A stretch of 42,169 nucleotides of DNA from Acholeplasma sp. (GCA_003605085.1 QZKD01000029.1:1-42169), one strand, 5' to 3'; numbered from the stretch's first letter, positions 34,148 to 42,112 are shown. A program made the numbers and translations. Notes: a model not told the origin generated them from the letters alone.

Positions 34148-34567
34148 ATGCCAACGATTTTCGCTCGAATTATCCGTCGTGAAATCCCTGCCCATATCGT
34201 CTATGAAGATGACTTAGTCATCGCATTTTTGGATATTTCACAAGCGACCAAAGGTCACACGCTTGTCGTATCTAAAGTGGAGTACCAAAACATATTTGAA
34301 GTTCCAGAAAAAACTGCGAGCCATCTCTTTGGGGTTGCTACAAGACTAGCAAAAGCGATTCAAAAAGCTTTTGGTGCTTCTGCCCTTAATATTCTATCGA
34401 ATAATGGCGAACTTGCTGGACAAACCGTATTTCACTTTCATCTTCACTTGATTCCTCGTTATGAACGTCAAGATGATAATCTCTTTAAATTAAAAAATAA
34501 TCAAGGCAATCTCACAAGCGATGAATATAAAGAAAGAGCCCGTTTGATTAAAGAGGCTCTATCGTAA
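34148..34567 (+). CDS. HIT family nucleotide hydrolase
   Basis: A 139-residue histidine-triad protein. Seen: MPTIFARIIRREIPAHIVYEDD, FLDISQATKGHTLVVSK, NNGELAGQTVFHFHLHLIPRY with the HxHxH catalytic triad motif. Homologues (Hit, HinT) hydrolyse nucleoside phosphoramidates or adenylates; the exact substrate is unknown. An AGAGGTG SD lies 6 bases upstream. It is one of three plus-strand genes here, divergent from pduL and converging on the histidine kinase gene, whose last 20 bases it overlaps. Confidence 0.93.
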   Translation: MPTIFARIIRREIPAHIVYEDDLVIAFLDISQATKGHTLVVSKVEYQNIFEVPEKTASHLFGVATRLAKAIQKAFGASALNILSNNGELAGQTVFHFHLHLIPRYERQDDNLFKLKNNQGNLTSDEYKERARLIKEALS

Positions 34568-35807
34568 AACGGACACCACCCGTCACATTTTCTACTTTAA
34601 GCATCAAATTGAAGTGGGTGCATGTTTTTTGTGCGATACTCATCCCAAGGCCAAACTGACCGTTTTGGCCTTTTTCATAAGGCTTGAAGACATGGTCGAT
34701 AAATTTTTCACTAATCGGTTCACCATCGTTAAAGAAGGTGAGCTTTTTATTTTTTAACTGAATGACAATTTTTGTTTTGGCATAACGTAATCCATTATCG
34801 ATGATATTGGAAAACGCAGTATAGAAGTTTTCTTTGACACCAAAATAAGTCGAATCATCTAAATCGAGGTTAAACTCAATTGAGGTCCGATATTTTTGAT
34901 TATTGACGATATTGATAATTACATCTTTAATTCTGACATTCTCAAATTCTGCCGAGTCTTTTAAATACTCGAGTTTATTGAGTTCAAGAAGTTGTTTCAC
35001 TTTTTGATTCAGTGTCTCTGCTTGTTTGACGATGACTTCAGCTTCTTTGACATCAGAGATGCCATCACCAATGGCTTCGGCATAGGACTGTATGACTGCA
35101 ATTGGTGTTTTAAAGTCATGGGAAATGTTTTGTAGCATTTCTTGTTTGGTTTTATCTGCTGCTTGAATTTCTTGACGCATCTTTTCAATGGCTTTCGCAA
35201 GATCCGTGATTTCATCACTACCATCGATTTCAATGGGTTCTTGATAGTTGTTTCTTCTTAAGACTTGGACTTCTCCTTGAAGTCTCTTAATTCGTTCAAC
35301 GGTGATTCTTGACCACATCAAGATGATGACGTTTCCTAAAAGAACGAGTGCGATAAAACTGACTCTGACTAATAATGAAAATGACGTACCAAAAACCGAT
35401 AGATAATCTTCCGAGGTAAATACGATGATATAGTTATCATTAGGTCTTCGGTCAATACGGAAGTAGTAATCTTCGCCATCAATTTCCACATGGCGGGTTT
35501 GACCTGGCCAGATCGACATCATTTCCACGACATCCAAAGCAGAGTAATGATCATCCAATACACCTAAGTTGCTGCTATGTATCACAATCCCATTGGATGA
35601 AATGATATATCCGTTGTATTCAGAAACAGGTGGGTTTGACAAATTTTGTCTTACATCATTAAGATACGCAGAAAGCTGGACTTCATTTTGAGATGCTCTA
35701 AAGTCAGCAAACACTCGGTTTAAAGCAATCATAAAAACGAGACTCGTCAAGAGTGTCACGATACTAAAGATTAAGTTTAGCTGAGTGGCTAACTTAATTT
35801 CTTTCAT
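34548..35807 (-). CDS. Sensor histidine kinase
   Basis: A 419-residue membrane kinase. It has TM1 (about 9-31), an extracytoplasmic sensor region of about 105 residues, TM2 (about 141-166), a HAMP linker, a HisKA domain with phospho-acceptor His230 in NISHDFKTPI, and an HATPase domain with NIIDNGLRYA, FFNDGEPIS and FGLGMSIAQ. The start overlaps the response regulator stop by 4 bases, so they form a pair. The sensed signal is unknown. Its 3' end overlaps the convergent HIT gene by 20 bases, leaving no space for a terminator. Confidence 0.94.
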   Translation of the reverse strand: MKEIKLATQLNLIFSIVTLLTSLVFMIALNRVFADFRASQNEVQLSAYLNDVRQNLSNPPVSEYNGYIISSNGIVIHSSNLGVLDDHYSALDVVEMMSIWPGQTRHVEIDGEDYYFRIDRRPNDNYIIVFTSEDYLSVFGTSFSLLVRVSFIALVLLGNVIILMWSRITVERIKRLQGEVQVLRRNNYQEPIEIDGSDEITDLAKAIEKMRQEIQAADKTKQEMLQNISHDFKTPIAVIQSYAEAIGDGISDVKEAEVIVKQAETLNQKVKQLLELNKLEYLKDSAEFENVRIKDVIINIVNNQKYRTSIEFNLDLDDSTYFGVKENFYTAFSNIIDNGLRYAKTKIVIQLKNKKLTFFNDGEPISEKFIDHVFKPYEKGQNGQFGLGMSIAQKTCTHFNLMLKVENVTGGVRFTIEPL

Positions 35808-36460
35808 AATAAGCGATATCCATATCCATAAATCGTTTCAATTTTTAATTCAGGCATTTTATGTCTAAGTCTTCTGAGTAAGTCATCGACCACGCGATCA
35901 CTTCCGTAGTAGTTTTCGCCCCAGACATGTTTTAATATATCTTCTCTGGCGAACGCTTGGTTGACATTTTTTAAAAAGAATAACAAGAGTTCAAATTCTT
36001 TATTGGTCAGTTCAATCGAGACTTGACCATCTTTGATTTCACGACGTGTGATATTAATTTCATAAGGTCCATAATGCACAATTTCAGATGTCTCTCTCGC
36101 TTGATGCCGCTTAAGTACTGCTTTGACACGTAAGATCAGTTCTCTTGGAGAATACGGTTTGGCTAGATAATCATCAGAACCTAATTCTAAACCCATAATC
36201 TTGTCTAAATCTTGATCACGTGCTGAAGTAAAGATAACTGCAGCAGGACTATGATGATCTTTAAGCGATTTAATCAAGTCATAGCCACTGATTTCTCCAG
36301 TAAGCATGATGTCTAAAATCCATAAATCGACATCATCATCAATGTGTGCCATCGCGCTTTCACCATCATAAAAAACCGTCGTTTCGAATCCTTCACGGAT
36401 CAAATACTTTCGGATAATTTCAGATAAATCTTTTTCGTCTTCGACGTAATATATTTTCAT
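35804..36460 (-). CDS. OmpR/PhoB-family response regulator
   Basis: A 218-residue regulator. Receiver domain: acidic pocket EDE (7-9), phospho-acceptor Asp50 in LWILDIMLTG, Thr/Ser in FTSARDQ, Lys in AKPYSPREL. C-terminal winged helix: ELTNKEFELLLFFLKNVNQ, REDILKHVWGENYYGSDRVVDDLLRRLRHK split across the domain (for example VVDDLLRRLRHK), ending ETIYGYGYRLL. The ATG at 36460 follows AAAGGTGG by 5 bases; a GTG 9 bases earlier overlaps that SD. The promoter region carries a strong inverted repeat over the start site. Confidence 0.95.
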   Translation of the reverse strand: MKIYYVEDEKDLSEIIRKYLIREGFETTVFYDGESAMAHIDDDVDLWILDIMLTGEISGYDLIKSLKDHHSPAAVIFTSARDQDLDKIMGLELGSDDYLAKPYSPRELILRVKAVLKRHQARETSEIVHYGPYEINITRREIKDGQVSIELTNKEFELLLFFLKNVNQAFAREDILKHVWGENYYGSDRVVDDLLRRLRHKMPELKIETIYGYGYRLL

Positions 36461-36482
36461 AATGACCACCTTTATTTAGTAA

Positions 36483-36508
36483 AATAAGCGTGCGCGAGCA
36501 CACTTATT
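36483..36508. promoter_or_regulatory. Inverted repeat over the transcription start of the two-component operon
   Basis: The plus strand has 11-bp arms AATAAGCGTGC and GCACACTTATT (one mismatch) around GCGA. The -10 element overlaps one arm and the expected start falls inside the repeat, so only part is transcribed. It is a better candidate for a protein-binding operator than for an RNA hairpin. Confidence 0.55.
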
Positions 36509-36514
36509 ATACCA
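36506..36514 (-). promoter_or_regulatory. Extended -10 promoter of the response regulator-kinase operon
   Basis: The minus strand reads TGGTATAAT, 46 bases before the ATG at 36460. No good -35 is visible. Confidence 0.65.
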
Positions 36515-36602
36515 TGGAGACTAAAATAAGAGAGAAAAATGAAGCACCTATAGGATAGCAAAAGAGTATGGGATGTCTATGTTTTTTTTGTGTGAAATGA
36601 TG

Positions 36603-37877
36603 TTATTTGATGACATCAACCTTCATATAGGGGCGTAAGACTTCAGGAATGGTGATGGTTCCATCTGCATTCTGGTAATTTTCGATAATCGCGATCATGG
36701 TTCTACCAACCGCTAACCCTGATCCATTTAAGGTATGAACGTATTCGGTTTTCGCATCTTTGGTACGCTTGAAGCGGATGTTCGCGCGACGTGCTTGATA
36801 GTCTTCTGCATTCGAGATGGATCCAATTTCACGGTAGGTTTGTTGGCCAGGCAACCAGACTTCAATATCATAGGTTTTGGCCATACCAAAACCCATATCA
36901 CCAGTACAGAGGGTGACGACTCGATATGGAAGTCCTAAACGTTTTAAGACTTCTTCAGAATTTAAGAGCATCTTTTCAAGTTCATCATAGGATTCTTCAG
37001 GTTTCGCGAACTTAATCAGTTCCACTTTGTTGAACTGATGTTGACGTAAGATACCTCGTGTATCTCTTCCTGCCGATCCCGCCTCAGAACGAAACGCGGT
37101 GGTATAAGAGACATACTTGATCGGAAGATCACCTTCAATGATTTCATCTCTAAATAGATTAATCGTTGGCACTTCCGCGGTAGGATTTAAATACCAGCTG
37201 TTATCCCCAGCAACGACTTTAAACGCATCATCTTTAAACTTAGGGAACTGTCCGGTCGCATACATGCTTTTCTCATTGACAATATAAGGAGGAATGACCT
37301 CAGTATAGCCATGTTCATGGGCATGAAGATCCATCATCCACTGAATTAAAGAGCGTTCAAGACGAGCACCTAGACCCATATCGACAACAAAACGAGCGCC
37401 TGTGATTTTTGCCGCACGATCAAAATCTAAAATCCCGAGTTTTTCCGATAATTCAATGTGGTCTTTTACTGGAAAATCAAATTGAGGGATCTCTCCCACG
37501 CGTTTGATTTCAAGATTGTCATGATCATCTTTCCCTACGGGAACACTCAAGTTGGGTAAATTGGGGGTGATAGCAAGCAGATATTCAATCTTTTCTTCGA
37601 CTTGTTTTAACTCATCATCTTTACTCTTGATCTCATCGCCCAAATGAGCAACCTCATTTAACACCGGTGTGACATCGAGTTTTTGACGCTTCATTTCGCC
37701 AATCTTCTTGGATGCTTCATTTCGAAGTGCTTTCTTCGCTTCCACATCGATGATGATCGTCTTTCTTTGATTGTATAAATCAACAATCTCATAGAGATAG
37801 GAAAAATCACCATTTCTTGTCGATAGACGCTTCATCACATCCTCGATATTTTCAACGACATAACGTAAATCTAACAT
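36603..37877 (-). CDS. serS: Seryl-tRNA synthetase
   Basis: A 424-residue class II synthetase. It has an N-terminal long coiled coil (about 30-100) that binds the tRNA-Ser variable arm, motif 2 in FRSEAGSAGRDTRGILRQHQF (FRSEAGSAGRDTRG...), TGDMGFGMAKTYDIEVWLP, and motif 3 in NGSGLAVGRTMIAI. Length and motifs are normal. AAGGAGG lies 8 bases before the ATG. It is controlled by an upstream serine T-box leader. Confidence 0.98.
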   Translation of the reverse strand: MLDLRYVVENIEDVMKRLSTRNGDFSYLYEIVDLYNQRKTIIIDVEAKKALRNEASKKIGEMKRQKLDVTPVLNEVAHLGDEIKSKDDELKQVEEKIEYLLAITPNLPNLSVPVGKDDHDNLEIKRVGEIPQFDFPVKDHIELSEKLGILDFDRAAKITGARFVVDMGLGARLERSLIQWMMDLHAHEHGYTEVIPPYIVNEKSMYATGQFPKFKDDAFKVVAGDNSWYLNPTAEVPTINLFRDEIIEGDLPIKYVSYTTAFRSEAGSAGRDTRGILRQHQFNKVELIKFAKPEESYDELEKMLLNSEEVLKRLGLPYRVVTLCTGDMGFGMAKTYDIEVWLPGQQTYREIGSISNAEDYQARRANIRFKRTKDAKTEYVHTLNGSGLAVGRTMIAIIENYQNADGTITIPEVLRPYMKVDVIK

Positions 37878-37892
37878 ATATATTTCCTCCTT

Positions 37893-38085
37893 AAGAATAG
37901 AAAAACGCCCTTAAAAACGCTAAGGACGTATCATACGCGGTGCCACCTTAGTTCTAGAGAATCTCTAGCCCTCAAACATCTTTAACGCAGACTTACGGAC
38001 GGGATTAGCGTCACTAGGAAAGTGGATTTCTATAATGCTTTTTCAAATGCTTGCACCACCCGCATTCTCTCTTGATCAAAGCGTC
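37893..38085 (-). promoter_or_regulatory. Serine T-box riboswitch in the serS leader
   Basis: The minus strand shows Stem I elements (AGAGAGAATGCGGG, then GGTGGTGCAAGC), a specifier region GAAATCCACTTTCCTAGTGA, and the antiterminator bulge TGGCACCGCG within CTAAGGTGGCACCGCG. The likely specifier triplet is UCC (38024-38026), a serine codon, which fits the downstream serS. The leader ends in an intrinsic terminator. Binding of uncharged tRNA-Ser to the TGGCACC bulge is expected to prevent termination. Confidence 0.93.
37899..37929 (-). terminator. T-box-controlled terminator before serS
   Basis: Minus strand: stem CGTCCTTA/TAAGGGCG (with a G-T pair) and a T run after it. The 5' arm is shared with the antiterminator region, as expected for a T-box. 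Confidence 0.9.
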
Positions 38086-38115
38086 ATATACTTTTCTTTC
38101 TTACGTGTTATCTCT

Positions 38116-38144
38116 ATTATAATGGGAAGCTTAATAAAAGTAAA
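38116..38144 (-). promoter_or_regulatory. Promoter of the serS T-box leader
   Basis: The minus strand reads TTTACT, 17 bases, TATAAT, starting only a few bases after the galU stop codon. Confidence 0.82.
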
Positions 38145-38149
38145 GAGAC

Positions 38150-39016
38150 CTATTTGGCTTTCCGGTTGATGAGGGCTTGAAGATCATCTTTGAGTTCTTC
38201 TTTTTGAAGACCAAAATCGAGGATGGCTTCAATATAATCAACTTTATTTCCCACATCATAACGTTTTCCTTGAATATCATAACTGTAGACCTTTTCGGTT
38301 GCCATCAATCTTAAAATCGCATCGGTGAGTTGAATCTCATTACCAGCACCTCGTGTCTGGTTCTTTAGGTAATCAAAGATCCCTGGGGTAAGAATGTATC
38401 TACCCCCAATCGCTGATCGGGATGGTGCTTCTTCGACTTTAGGTTTTTCAATGACGCCTTTAAGTTCCACAATGGGTCCTTTTTGACCGTCTTTAGGGAT
38501 ACATATACCATACTTAGACGTATTTTTTAGCTCAACTTCCATCGTGCCGAGAACCGTGGAGTTTACCTTTTCATAGACATCAACCAGTTGTTTAATCGCA
38601 GGACGATCTTTACCGACATACATATCGTCCCCTAAAAGGACGGCGAAAGGTTCCCCACTCACAAACGCTTCAGCTTGGAGGACGGCATGACCTAAGCCAA
38701 GTTGTTCTCTTTGCCGAATGTAATGGATGTTTGCTCCAACACCGATATTTTTGATCAGTCCATACTCGAAATGTTTATTCTTATTTAAAAGAATGGTTTC
38801 AAGTTCTAGATTGGTGTCAAAATAATCGATAATCGCATTCTTATTGGAACTCACGATGAGTAAGATATCATTAAGCCCACTTTCGACGGCTTCATTCACG
38901 ATATATTCAATCGTCGGATGATCAATGATCGGTAAAAGTTCTTTGGGTAATGCTTTGGTGATGGGTAAGAAGCGTGTGCCGTATCCGGCTGCTGGAATCA
39001 CTGCTTTTCTAATCAT
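38150..39016 (-). CDS. galU: UTP-glucose-1-phosphate uridylyltransferase
   Basis: A 288-residue nucleotidyltransferase making UDP-glucose. Seen: VIPAAGYGTRFLPITKALPKELLPIIDHP (nucleotide-binding GxGTR and the conserved PKELLP lysine), GLGHAVLQAEAFV, FAVLLGDDM, GVIEKPKVEEAPS and GRYILTPGIFDYL. Length is normal. It follows the DUF368 gene with an 8-base overlap. UDP-glucose would feed glycolipids or surface polysaccharides, which fits the neighbouring undecaprenyl-phosphate genes. Confidence 0.97.
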   Translation of the reverse strand: MIRKAVIPAAGYGTRFLPITKALPKELLPIIDHPTIEYIVNEAVESGLNDILLIVSSNKNAIIDYFDTNLELETILLNKNKHFEYGLIKNIGVGANIHYIRQREQLGLGHAVLQAEAFVSGEPFAVLLGDDMYVGKDRPAIKQLVDVYEKVNSTVLGTMEVELKNTSKYGICIPKDGQKGPIVELKGVIEKPKVEEAPSRSAIGGRYILTPGIFDYLKNQTRGAGNEIQLTDAILRLMATEKVYSYDIQGKRYDVGNKVDYIEAILDFGLQKEELKDDLQALINRKAK

Positions 39017-39896
39017 GGGTTCCCTCCGTAATCGTGTCCTTGGTTGCTAAGCGATAGGTTATATAAAATCCTACAATAAAGAGAAGACCTGCACTCACCC
39101 AAGTTACCCACGATTGATTGAAAACATTGTTTTCTGTGGATGTCTGGAGTTCAAATAAAATATTGAACGGTGAGATGAAAATAATCCCTAAAATCGCAAA
39201 ATAGAAATGAACTTTATAATGCTGTAAAATCTGATACATGATTTTCCCTACGATGATCATCCCTGTGATCACACCGATGATCAACATCAGGAGTAGGGGT
39301 AAAAAGTTGATGACTTCTGTGAAATTGCCCGATAAAAGTGCCGCGCCAAAATCATCGACGAATGAAATTAATAAATGAAAATAACCAAGAGCCATCAAAA
39401 GGGTTGCTGCCGAAAGGCCAGGAGTGATTAAGGCAGCTGCCGTAATTAACCCGATCAGAAAGACAACAAGATAATATGTCCAGTCTCCTGAAGTTGCTGT
39501 AGACTCTTGAACAAAGAGGAACAAGACCATAAAGATCATTGAGAATGCCATGACAAGATAGTGGTGCCAGACACGTTTTGATTCTTTGATTTCTTTGGTC
39601 ACACTAGGAATCGCACCTAAGATAAACCCAATAAAAAGAAGGGTGAAGGGAATGGGGAAGTTTTCAAAAAAGACTTTGATAAATAAGAAACCTATCACAT
39701 AACCTAAAATGACACCCACAATGTATTGCCACACGGACAAAATCGCTTGAATGGGGCGTTTCGTGAAGTTATTGAGAGCTGAAATCAGTTCTGTATATAT
39801 TTTAAGGATTGTAGCAACCATCGAACCCGATATTCCTGGTAAGATGCTGCCAAGTCCTACGCATGCGCCTTTAAATATTTTGATAAGATGGTTCAT
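39009..39896 (-). CDS. DUF368 (PopT-type) polyprenyl-phosphate transporter family protein
   Basis: A 295-residue integral membrane protein with about eight or nine helices. The DUF368 signature is clear: an N-terminal FKGACVGLGSILPGISGSMVA and the internal repeat ALITPGLSAATLLMALG. DUF368 proteins have been reported as one of two families that recycle undecaprenyl phosphate across the membrane. The ATG at 39896 follows AAAGGAG by 6 bases; the frame is open to 39929. It overlaps galU and is divergent from uppP, whose product makes undecaprenyl phosphate. Function here is inferred from the family and the neighbour. Confidence 0.88.
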   Translation of the reverse strand: MNHLIKIFKGACVGLGSILPGISGSMVATILKIYTELISALNNFTKRPIQAILSVWQYIVGVILGYVIGFLFIKVFFENFPIPFTLLFIGFILGAIPSVTKEIKESKRVWHHYLVMAFSMIFMVLFLFVQESTATSGDWTYYLVVFLIGLITAAALITPGLSAATLLMALGYFHLLISFVDDFGAALLSGNFTEVINFLPLLLMLIIGVITGMIIVGKIMYQILQHYKVHFYFAILGIIFISPFNILFELQTSTENNVFNQSWVTWVSAGLLFIVGFYITYRLATKDTITEGTHD

Positions 39897-40011
39897 AATG
39901 GCTCCTTTGACTCTATTTTTAGTATACATGATAATCCTTCATTTTGTATGTCAAAAGGATTTCAAAGACATGATAAACTTCAAAATCACCTAGGTTTATC
40001 TTTCCTCTTTA

Positions 40012-40020
40012 TGCTATAAT
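40012..40020 (+). promoter_or_regulatory. Extended -10 promoter of uppP
   Basis: The plus strand reads TGCTATAAT, 15 bases before the ATG at 40036. The leader would be very short (about 9 nt), just enough for the weak SD (GGTGAT). Confidence 0.65.
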
Positions 40021-40035
40021 GATATCGGTGATAAC

Positions 40036-40845
40036 ATGGCAGAATTTATTGAAATCCTTAAATATATTATCCTTGGGATTATTCAAGGAATCACGGAAAT
40101 CTTTCCCATTTCCAGCAGTGGGCATTTAACTCTATTCTCTCATTTCTTTAAGATGGATATGACAGAATTTTCCACCTTTTTAATGATTACTAATACCGGA
40201 TCATTTCTCGCATTGCTCTATTATTTCAAACGCGATGTTGGACAACTTTTCAAAGGTACTTTCTGTTATTTAATCAGAAAAGATGAAACCGGAAAAGAAG
40301 ATTTTATCTATGTGCTTAAATTGGTAATCGCAGTCATTCCAGTAGGAATTGTCGGAATTCTAATCAAAGACTACCTCCCTAATGATTTATTATCGGTAGG
40401 GTTTGCGTTATTGATTACCTCTGGATTACTTTATTATGTCTACCAACAAAGAGATATCCAGTGGAAAAAAGAAATCACTTGGAAAAATGCGTTGGTCGTA
40501 GGAGCTTTCCAGATGTTTGCGATCTTCCCGGGGATTTCTAGAAGTGGAATTACTATTTCTGGTGGATTAACCCAAAAGATTGAACTCAAAAAAGTGTTAC
40601 GCTTCTCGTTTTTGAGTTATTTGGTTATTTCAGTTCCCGTATCTATTTTGGGGCTATATGAAGCATTAACTGCGAGTGAATCCATTCATTATGTGGGTTA
40701 TAGTCTCGCCTTCATTATGAGTTTCATTTTCAGTTTGATCGCCGTTAAATTCTTATATGAGTATGTCAAAGTGAAAAATTTGATTTATTTCTCTGGGTAT
40801 TGTTTAGTCGTTGGGTTACTCGCAATCGTTCTTTATTTCATTTAA
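40036..40845 (+). CDS. uppP: Undecaprenyl-diphosphatase (BacA family)
   Basis: A 269-residue integral membrane phosphatase that converts undecaprenyl diphosphate to undecaprenyl phosphate. Seen: the catalytic QGITEIFPISSSGHL motif near the N-terminus and FPGISRSGITIS in the middle (Ser/Arg phosphate-binding), with about eight helices. Length is normal. It is divergent from the DUF368 gene; the two together would cover dephosphorylation and recycling of the lipid carrier. A bidirectional terminator follows. Confidence 0.97.
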   Translation: MAEFIEILKYIILGIIQGITEIFPISSSGHLTLFSHFFKMDMTEFSTFLMITNTGSFLALLYYFKRDVGQLFKGTFCYLIRKDETGKEDFIYVLKLVIAVIPVGIVGILIKDYLPNDLLSVGFALLITSGLLYYVYQQRDIQWKKEITWKNALVVGAFQMFAIFPGISRSGITISGGLTQKIELKKVLRFSFLSYLVISVPVSILGLYEALTASESIHYVGYSLAFIMSFIFSLIAVKFLYEYVKVKNLIYFSGYCLVVGLLAIVLYFI

Positions 40846-40868
40846 AAAAGGGCCGAGCCCTTTTTTTA
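40846..40868. terminator. Bidirectional terminator between uppP and the 158-aa gene
   Basis: The sequence AAAAAAGGGC-CGA-GCCCTTTTTTT gives a GC stem flanked by A and T runs, so it can work on both strands for the two convergent genes. Confidence 0.9.
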
Positions 40869-41342
40869 ATATCCCATCAGTATTTTTTGATTCAAATCAA
40901 GATTTTCATAGGATTCAATCGCGGTGAAGGTAACATCGCGATTCTTTTTTATGTTCTTCATAATTCCCATAAGTAAATCTTCTTTGGCTGCATAGACCAA
41001 TATCCGTTTACGACCCGTGACTTTTATCGCCAAATCGTATTGATGTTCTACTAAATCTTTATACGTTTCTACATGCTTAGGATTGACGCCTTTATGTCTA
41101 ACATAGAGTTCTAAACTTTCAACTGGAGGTAATGCTTGATCGCTTTGGAGTAGAAAATGTTTCGCATCACTTGCAAGTTGCTGCCTGAAATCAAAGAAAA
41201 CCCAATCGGGATGAATGAAGAAATCTTCACGAGCTTCTAAATGGCCAATATCGAATAAAGAATCTGAGAAATCCATACCTCTTAAAAGTTTTTTGACAAT
41301 GTTTTTGTCATACCCTTGAAATTCCAAATATAAAGCTTTCAT
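40866..41342 (-). CDS. Unknown 158-residue protein
   Basis: I do not recognise this protein. It is soluble, with no signal peptide or membrane helix. It begins MKALYLEFQGYDKNIVKKLL and contains DWVFFDFRQQLASDAKHF (about 47-64) and a C-terminal part KVTGRKRILVYAAKEDLLMGI that looks like an alternating alpha/beta domain. An AGGTGA SD lies 5 bases before the ATG at 41342, and an extended -10 promoter lies upstream. It is a single-gene unit between a bidirectional terminator and a repeat-rich intergenic region. No catalytic signature was found. Confidence 0.8.
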   Translation of the reverse strand: MKALYLEFQGYDKNIVKKLLRGMDFSDSLFDIGHLEAREDFFIHPDWVFFDFRQQLASDAKHFLLQSDQALPPVESLELYVRHKGVNPKHVETYKDLVEHQYDLAIKVTGRKRILVYAAKEDLLMGIMKNIKKNRDVTFTAIESYENLDLNQKILMGY

Positions 41343-41373
41343 CTGATCACCTATGCTTAACGATTCTACTTAC

Positions 41374-41382
41374 ACTATACCA
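41374..41382 (-). promoter_or_regulatory. Extended -10 promoter of the 158-aa gene
   Basis: The minus strand reads TGGTATAGT, 32 bases before the ATG. A perfect 14-bp palindrome at 41403-41416 covers its -35 region. Confidence 0.5.
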
Positions 41383-41402
41383 TGTCAAAATCAGGATGAA
41401 CA

Positions 41403-41416
41403 GGGCGTATACGCCC
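41403..41416. repeat. Perfect palindrome GGGCGTATACGCCC
   Basis: A 14-bp perfect palindrome, GC-rich within an AT-rich intergenic region, placed about 25-38 bases upstream of the -10 of the 158-aa gene. With no loop it is more likely a dimeric protein-binding site than an RNA hairpin. Confidence 0.6.
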
Positions 41417-41443
41417 CATTCGTACATAGATGTTTTGAAAGTG

Positions 41444-41470
41444 ATTTTCATTCATTTTCATAAATTTCAT
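41444..41470 (+). repeat. Three direct repeats phased at about 10 bp upstream of the deaminase gene
   Basis: ATTTTCAT begins at 41444 and again at 41454, and AATTTCAT begins at 41463. The spacing of 10 and 9 bp puts them on one helix face. They lie about 55-85 bases upstream of the deaminase -10. Such repeats suit PhoB/OmpR-type regulators, or intrinsic bending. Confidence 0.5.
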
Positions 41471-41525
41471 CATGAAAACATGTTCGGTTTGAAAAAAACA
41501 TGAAGGACAAATCATCATCTCGCGT

Positions 41526-41531
41526 TATAAT
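41526..41531 (+). promoter_or_regulatory. -10 element for the deaminase gene
   Basis: TATAAT on the plus strand, 44 bases before the ATG at 41575. The -35 region (AGGACA at 16 bases) is poor. Confidence 0.55.
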
Positions 41532-41574
41532 AAAGATAGTGATCCGTTAAAATTTCATCTTTAAGAGGTGCTCT

Positions 41575-42060
41575 ATGAAACATCATGAAGACCATAAGTC
41601 CGTCATGAAACAAGCGATTGAGAAAGCCCGGGAAACCATGAATTTAAATATTGGTGGTCCTTTTGGTGCAGCGATAATTGATCAGAAGGGTGAAGTCATC
41701 GCGGTGGCTTCTAATTCGGTTTTAAAAGATCATGACCCCACAGCGCATGCGGAAATGAATGCCATTCGTATGGCAGGAGAAAAACTTGGGACCCACGATT
41801 TAACCGGGTGTACCATTATCACCACAGCATTTCCCTGTCCGATGTGTTTAGGGGCGATCGTCTGGGCGAACATTCATCATGTCATCTACGGATGCCGTCC
41901 TGAGGATGCGGATGCGATCGGTTTTCGCGATGATGTCATCTATCAACTCCTTAGAGGTGATATGAAACATCAAGATGTGTTATCGTTTGATGAAGAGTTT
42001 CGAAAAGACTGTTTATGTCTTTTTAAGGAGTACAAAGAAAAACAAAAGGAAATCTATTAA
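41575..42060 (+). CDS. Guanine deaminase-like nucleoside/base deaminase
   Basis: A 161-residue cytidine-deaminase-fold enzyme. Seen: NIGGPFGAAIIDQKG, DHDPTAHAEMNAIRMAG (zinc His and catalytic Glu), FPCPMCLGAIVWANI (two zinc cysteines), and a C-terminal region with GFRDDVIY. The IGGPFGA and DPTAHAE forms and the FxDD element resemble Bacillus GuaD (guanine to xanthine) more than TadA, which is present separately. Cytosine or another base remains possible. AAGAGGTG lies about 5 bases before the ATG. It is a plus-strand single gene with an elaborate upstream region. Confidence 0.88.
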   Translation: MKHHEDHKSVMKQAIEKARETMNLNIGGPFGAAIIDQKGEVIAVASNSVLKDHDPTAHAEMNAIRMAGEKLGTHDLTGCTIITTAFPCPMCLGAIVWANIHHVIYGCRPEDADAIGFRDDVIYQLLRGDMKHQDVLSFDEEFRKDCLCLFKEYKEKQKEIY

Positions 42061-42070
42061 AAAGCCAACC

Positions 42071-42096
42071 TGAACAGCCTCTTGTCAAGTAGACAC
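42071..42096. repeat. Putative terminal inverted repeat of an IS3-family element
   Basis: The segment starting TGAACAGCCTC and ending TCAAGTAGACAC begins with TG and lies just outside the transposase stop codon, as IS3-family ends do. The other end is outside the window, so the boundary is an estimate. Confidence 0.55.
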
Positions 42097-42112
42097 GGTA
42101 AATAATATAAAA

